A DNA stretch of 64,000 bases from Bacteroidales bacterium (lineage in GTDB: Bacteria > Bacteroidota > Bacteroidia > Bacteroidales > JAFGUD01), in NCBI GenBank assembly GCA_016938685.1, contig JAFGUD010000240.1, forward strand, positions 1-64,000. Direction: 5' to 3'. Shown here piece by piece: positions 62,113-64,000 of this stretch. A program made the position numbers and the translations under genes. Under the pieces are notes generated by a model that saw nothing but the letters and a program-made list of their open reading frames with translations, had not been told where the DNA came from and searched no databases. How positions within the stretch are numbered: the stretch's first letter is position 1; every line of letters starts with the position of its first letter.

Positions 62113-63357
62113 TTATTTAGCAAATTCTGTTTTAATAAGTTTATAAAGTTGATCGTTTCTGCGCACTTTTTCGGGCACAGGAATTGAAATTAAATCACCT
62201 TTTTTTGCAGAATGTACCGGTAATAGGTCAAGACGAATTTCTTTTATTATCGTTTCAAGCGAGCCGGTAGTTGTTCCAATAATTAAAATTTTTTCACCTA
62301 ATTTCAGCTCGTCTGCTTTTAATTTAATTTCAGCAACGCCTAATTTTGAAAAATAATTTGTAACAGTGCCAATAAAATGTTTTTTTCTGGTAGCCTTAGA
62401 ACCATATACTTTTGACCATTCGCCAAGTTTTCGTCCTAAATAATATCCATCCCAGAAACCACGATTAAATACTCTTTCCAACCGTTTTTTCCATTCTTCG
62501 ACTTTTTCCTGATTGTATGTTCCGTTTTCTACCGAAGCAATTGCTTCTTTGTAAACCTCTGTTACAGTTTTGACATATTCTGGCGGTCTCGCACGTCCTT
62601 CAAGCTTCAAAACAGTGACACCGCTATCTAAAACCTGATCTAAAAAATCTATTGTAGATAAATCTTTGGGCGACATTATATATTCATTATCTATTTCAAG
62701 TTCGTAACCGGTTTCCTTGTTGATTACTGTATAAGCATGACGACAAGTTTGTTGACAAGCGCCGCGATTTGCAGAAGAATTTTTTTCGTGTAAACTCAAA
62801 TAACATTTACCTGAAATAGCCATACATAATGCTCCGTGAGCAAATATTTCAAGCTCAACAAGTTTACCAGATGGTCCTTTTATTTGTTCTATCTGAATTG
62901 TTTCGTATATTGTTTTAACTTGCATAAGACTTAATTCTCTGGCAAGAACCATAACATCAACAAATTTTGAAAAAAAACGAACGGCTTCAATATTGCTGAT
63001 ATTTAGCTGTGTAGAAGCATGTAATTCAACACCTAGTTCTGATGCGTATTGTATTACAGCTATATCAGAGGCAATTATTGCAGTAACACCTGCATTTTTA
63101 GCTTCATCAATCAGCATTCGCATGATGTTTAAATCGTGGTCGTAAATTATTGTGTTAAGTGCAAGATATGTTTTAACATTGTTTTCCCTACATATTTTTA
63201 CTATTTCGGCTAAATTTTCAAGTGTAAAATTGTTTGCAGATTTTGCTCGCATATTTAATTGTTCAACGCCAAAATAAACTGAATCAGCGCCACCTTGTAT
63301 TGCTGCCGCCAATGTTTCAAAATTACCAACCGGCGACATTATTTCTATTTTGTTCAT
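62113..63357 (-). CDS. Peptidase U32 family protein (TrhP/RlhA-like)
   Basis: The 414-residue protein has the U32 signature EIFAHGALCMAISGKCYLSLHEKNSSANRGACQQTCRHAY with the four cluster-type cysteines, the N-terminal TIM-barrel start MSPVGNFETLAAAIQGGADSVYFG, and DSGVTVLKLEGRARPPEYV. Despite the peptidase name, E. coli relatives (TrhP, RlhA) take part in hydroxylation of tRNA U34 or of 23S rRNA C2501. The single-subunit, about 410-residue form with a C-terminal beta domain matches TrhP better. A -7 box lies upstream. Confidence 0.9.
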   Translation of the reverse strand: MNKIEIMSPVGNFETLAAAIQGGADSVYFGVEQLNMRAKSANNFTLENLAEIVKICRENNVKTYLALNTIIYDHDLNIMRMLIDEAKNAGVTAIIASDIAVIQYASELGVELHASTQLNISNIEAVRFFSKFVDVMVLARELSLMQVKTIYETIQIEQIKGPSGKLVELEIFAHGALCMAISGKCYLSLHEKNSSANRGACQQTCRHAYTVINKETGYELEIDNEYIMSPKDLSTIDFLDQVLDSGVTVLKLEGRARPPEYVKTVTEVYKEAIASVENGTYNQEKVEEWKKRLERVFNRGFWDGYYLGRKLGEWSKVYGSKATRKKHFIGTVTNYFSKLGVAEIKLKADELKLGEKILIIGTTTGSLETIIKEIRLDLLPVHSAKKGDLISIPVPEKVRRNDQLYKLIKTEFAK

Positions 63358-63383
63358 CTATTTTATTCTTTAAAAAAATAATG

Positions 63384-63391
63384 CAAAGATA
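63384..63391 (-). promoter_or_regulatory. -7 promoter box of the U32 gene
   Basis: The minus strand reads TATCTTTG followed by C, a perfect TAnnTTTG box 26 nt before ATG 63357; no -33 TTTG was found. Confidence 0.45.
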
Positions 63392-63418
63392 TAATAAATA
63401 AGTAAAATTAATCGATAA

Positions 63419-63448
63419 AAAAACCGACAATCTATTTTGTCGGTTTTT
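63419..63448 (-). terminator. Terminator of the partial outer-membrane protein gene
   Basis: Arms AAAAACCGACAA (63419-63430) and TTGTCGGTTTTT (63437-63448) form a perfect stem with a 6-nt loop; the minus strand continues with a T-run. It lies 19 nt after the stop of the gene ending at 63468. Confidence 0.85.
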
Positions 63449-63467
63449 ATTCTTTCTTAATTTATTT

Positions 63468-64000
63468 TTATAAAAATGATTTAAATCCCAAAGTTATACC
63501 GTAACTCCAAAATTTTATGTTGTTTTTATTCATAAAATCATAAGAACCGTTAACTCCTCCAAAAAATGCAACATTTTCATTTACCCAGTTATCCATAAAT
63601 ATACTAAAATAACCACCATGTATAAGTCCAATATCATAAGTATTTGAAAGAGATGATTTTGAGTCAAATGGTACTGACAATAAATATCCTATAGAACTTG
63701 TTAGACCAAATGGTGTATTTTCAATCTTAATATATTTTGAAACTAATAAGGGAATTTGTATGTTTTTTGATGTAATTCTTTCATTCTCAATATCAAAATA
63801 TCTATTGCTAATAAATGCGCCTGATGATATTCCCCAAGTATTACTTAAGTAATAACCTAATTGAAGATTTACGTTAATTTCAGGAGCAAGGTAAACAGGA
63901 TTTGTTGTTGTTAACCGGTAAAAATTTAAAGAAGTCGCAAGACTATAATTAAATTGAGCTTTAAGTGTACTAGCAAAAATTACACAAACTGAAATAATAA
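63468..64000 (-). CDS. Partial outer-membrane beta-barrel protein (5' end outside window)
   Basis: The open frame runs from the window edge to 63468 (about 177 codons visible). It begins inside a signal peptide (VCVIFASTLKAQ), then has the alternating strands of a small barrel (FNYSLATSLNFYRL, VNLQLGYYLSNTWGISSGAF, ending in FWSYGITLGFKSFL with a terminal hydrophobic residue). The start codon lies just beyond 64000. It resembles OmpW/OmpA-like 8-stranded or porin-family proteins of Bacteroidota, but no family can be named. An internal TTG at 63680 is not the start. Confidence 0.75.
   Translation of the reverse strand, partial: IISVCVIFASTLKAQFNYSLATSLNFYRLTTTNPVYLAPEINVNLQLGYYLSNTWGISSGAFISNRYFDIENERITSKNIQIPLLVSKYIKIENTPFGLTSSIGYLLSVPFDSKSSLSNTYDIGLIHGGYFSIFMDNWVNENVAFFGGVNGSYDFMNKNNIKFWSYGITLGFKSFL

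Noticed and set aside
1-64000. Search for phage, insertion sequence, integrase, toxin-antitoxin, restriction or CRISPR genes
   Set aside because: No transposase, integrase, nuclease-plus-antitoxin pair, methyltransferase-restriction pair or spacer array was recognised in the window.

Overview
The window is a stretch of AT-rich chromosome from a member of the Bacteroidota, most likely an uncultured, free-living, Bacteroidales-like or marine relative. Three lines of evidence support this. There are core type IX secretion (T9SS) and gliding-type genes: sprA, a sprE/porW-like lipoprotein gene and gldH, plus two T9SS cargo-type genes. Many genes carry the Bacteroidota -7 promoter box TAnnTTTG, in a few cases with TTTG 18-20 nt upstream. 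Shine-Dalgarno sites are not evident. No phage, insertion sequence, CRISPR array, rRNA or obvious defence island was seen. The density and order of genes look like ordinary core genome with a small surface-glycan patch.

Layout. 1-5.7 kb: an unknown membrane-anchored protein, a secreted HExxH-bearing protein, tRNA-Phe, an HU/SPOR cell-envelope protein, an AmmeMemoRadiSam radical SAM enzyme and a polytopic membrane protein. 5.7-12 kb: a surface-glycan locus, with flippase, SGNH hydrolase and sulfotransferase on the minus strand, diverging from two glycosyltransferases. 12-13.1 kb: a decayed T9SS-exported beta-propeller gene with one frameshift and one stop. 13.2-20.3 kb: a co-directional run holB, ricT-like PSP1, gldH, trmB, sprE/porW. 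20.3-22.7 kb: hflX and a lipoprotein gene on the minus strand. 23-32.1 kb: pepE, ruvA, the giant sprA and a 55-residue ferredoxin gene. 32.2-38.7 kb: an exported redoxin, accA, dnaB, an outer-membrane protein, pdxJ and a YigZ-family gene. 38.7-41.2 kb: a MetH-N-terminal-like protein without its zinc ligands, and an atypical AsnS. 41.3-49.6 kb: a barrel-less TonB-plug protein, an exported LRR protein, ruvC, tadA, an orphan radical SAM/SPASM protein, dxs and a DUF6765-like protein. 49.7-53.7 kb: gmd, tRNA-Arg, radA, a thiamine-binding-type protein, ruvX/yqgF and a DnaQ-type exonuclease. 53.8-60.5 kb: a complete RND efflux operon (tetR, tolC-type, adaptor, pump) with a probable operator. 60.5-64 kb: an unknown exported protein, dgkA, a U32 peptidase/tRNA-hydroxylation protein and a partial outer-membrane barrel.

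How the parts fit. SprA, the SprE/PorW-like lipoprotein and GldH belong to the secretion/gliding machinery, and the exported redoxin and the broken propeller gene carry the matching C-terminal sorting signal. Flippase, sulfotransferase, SGNH protein, glycosyltransferases and the more distant gmd point to a decorated, possibly sulfated and deoxyhexose-containing surface polymer. RuvA, RuvC, RuvX, RadA and HolB represent recombination and replication; accA, pdxJ and dxs represent central biosynthesis.

I did not find a convincing undescribed multi-gene system. The observations most worth a second look are the zinc-ligand-less MetH-like protein (38749-39636), the HExxH outer-membrane-like protein (966-2357), the AsnS with a coiled-coil insertion, the perfect palindrome over the tetR promoter, and the interlocked divergent promoters at tRNA-Phe.
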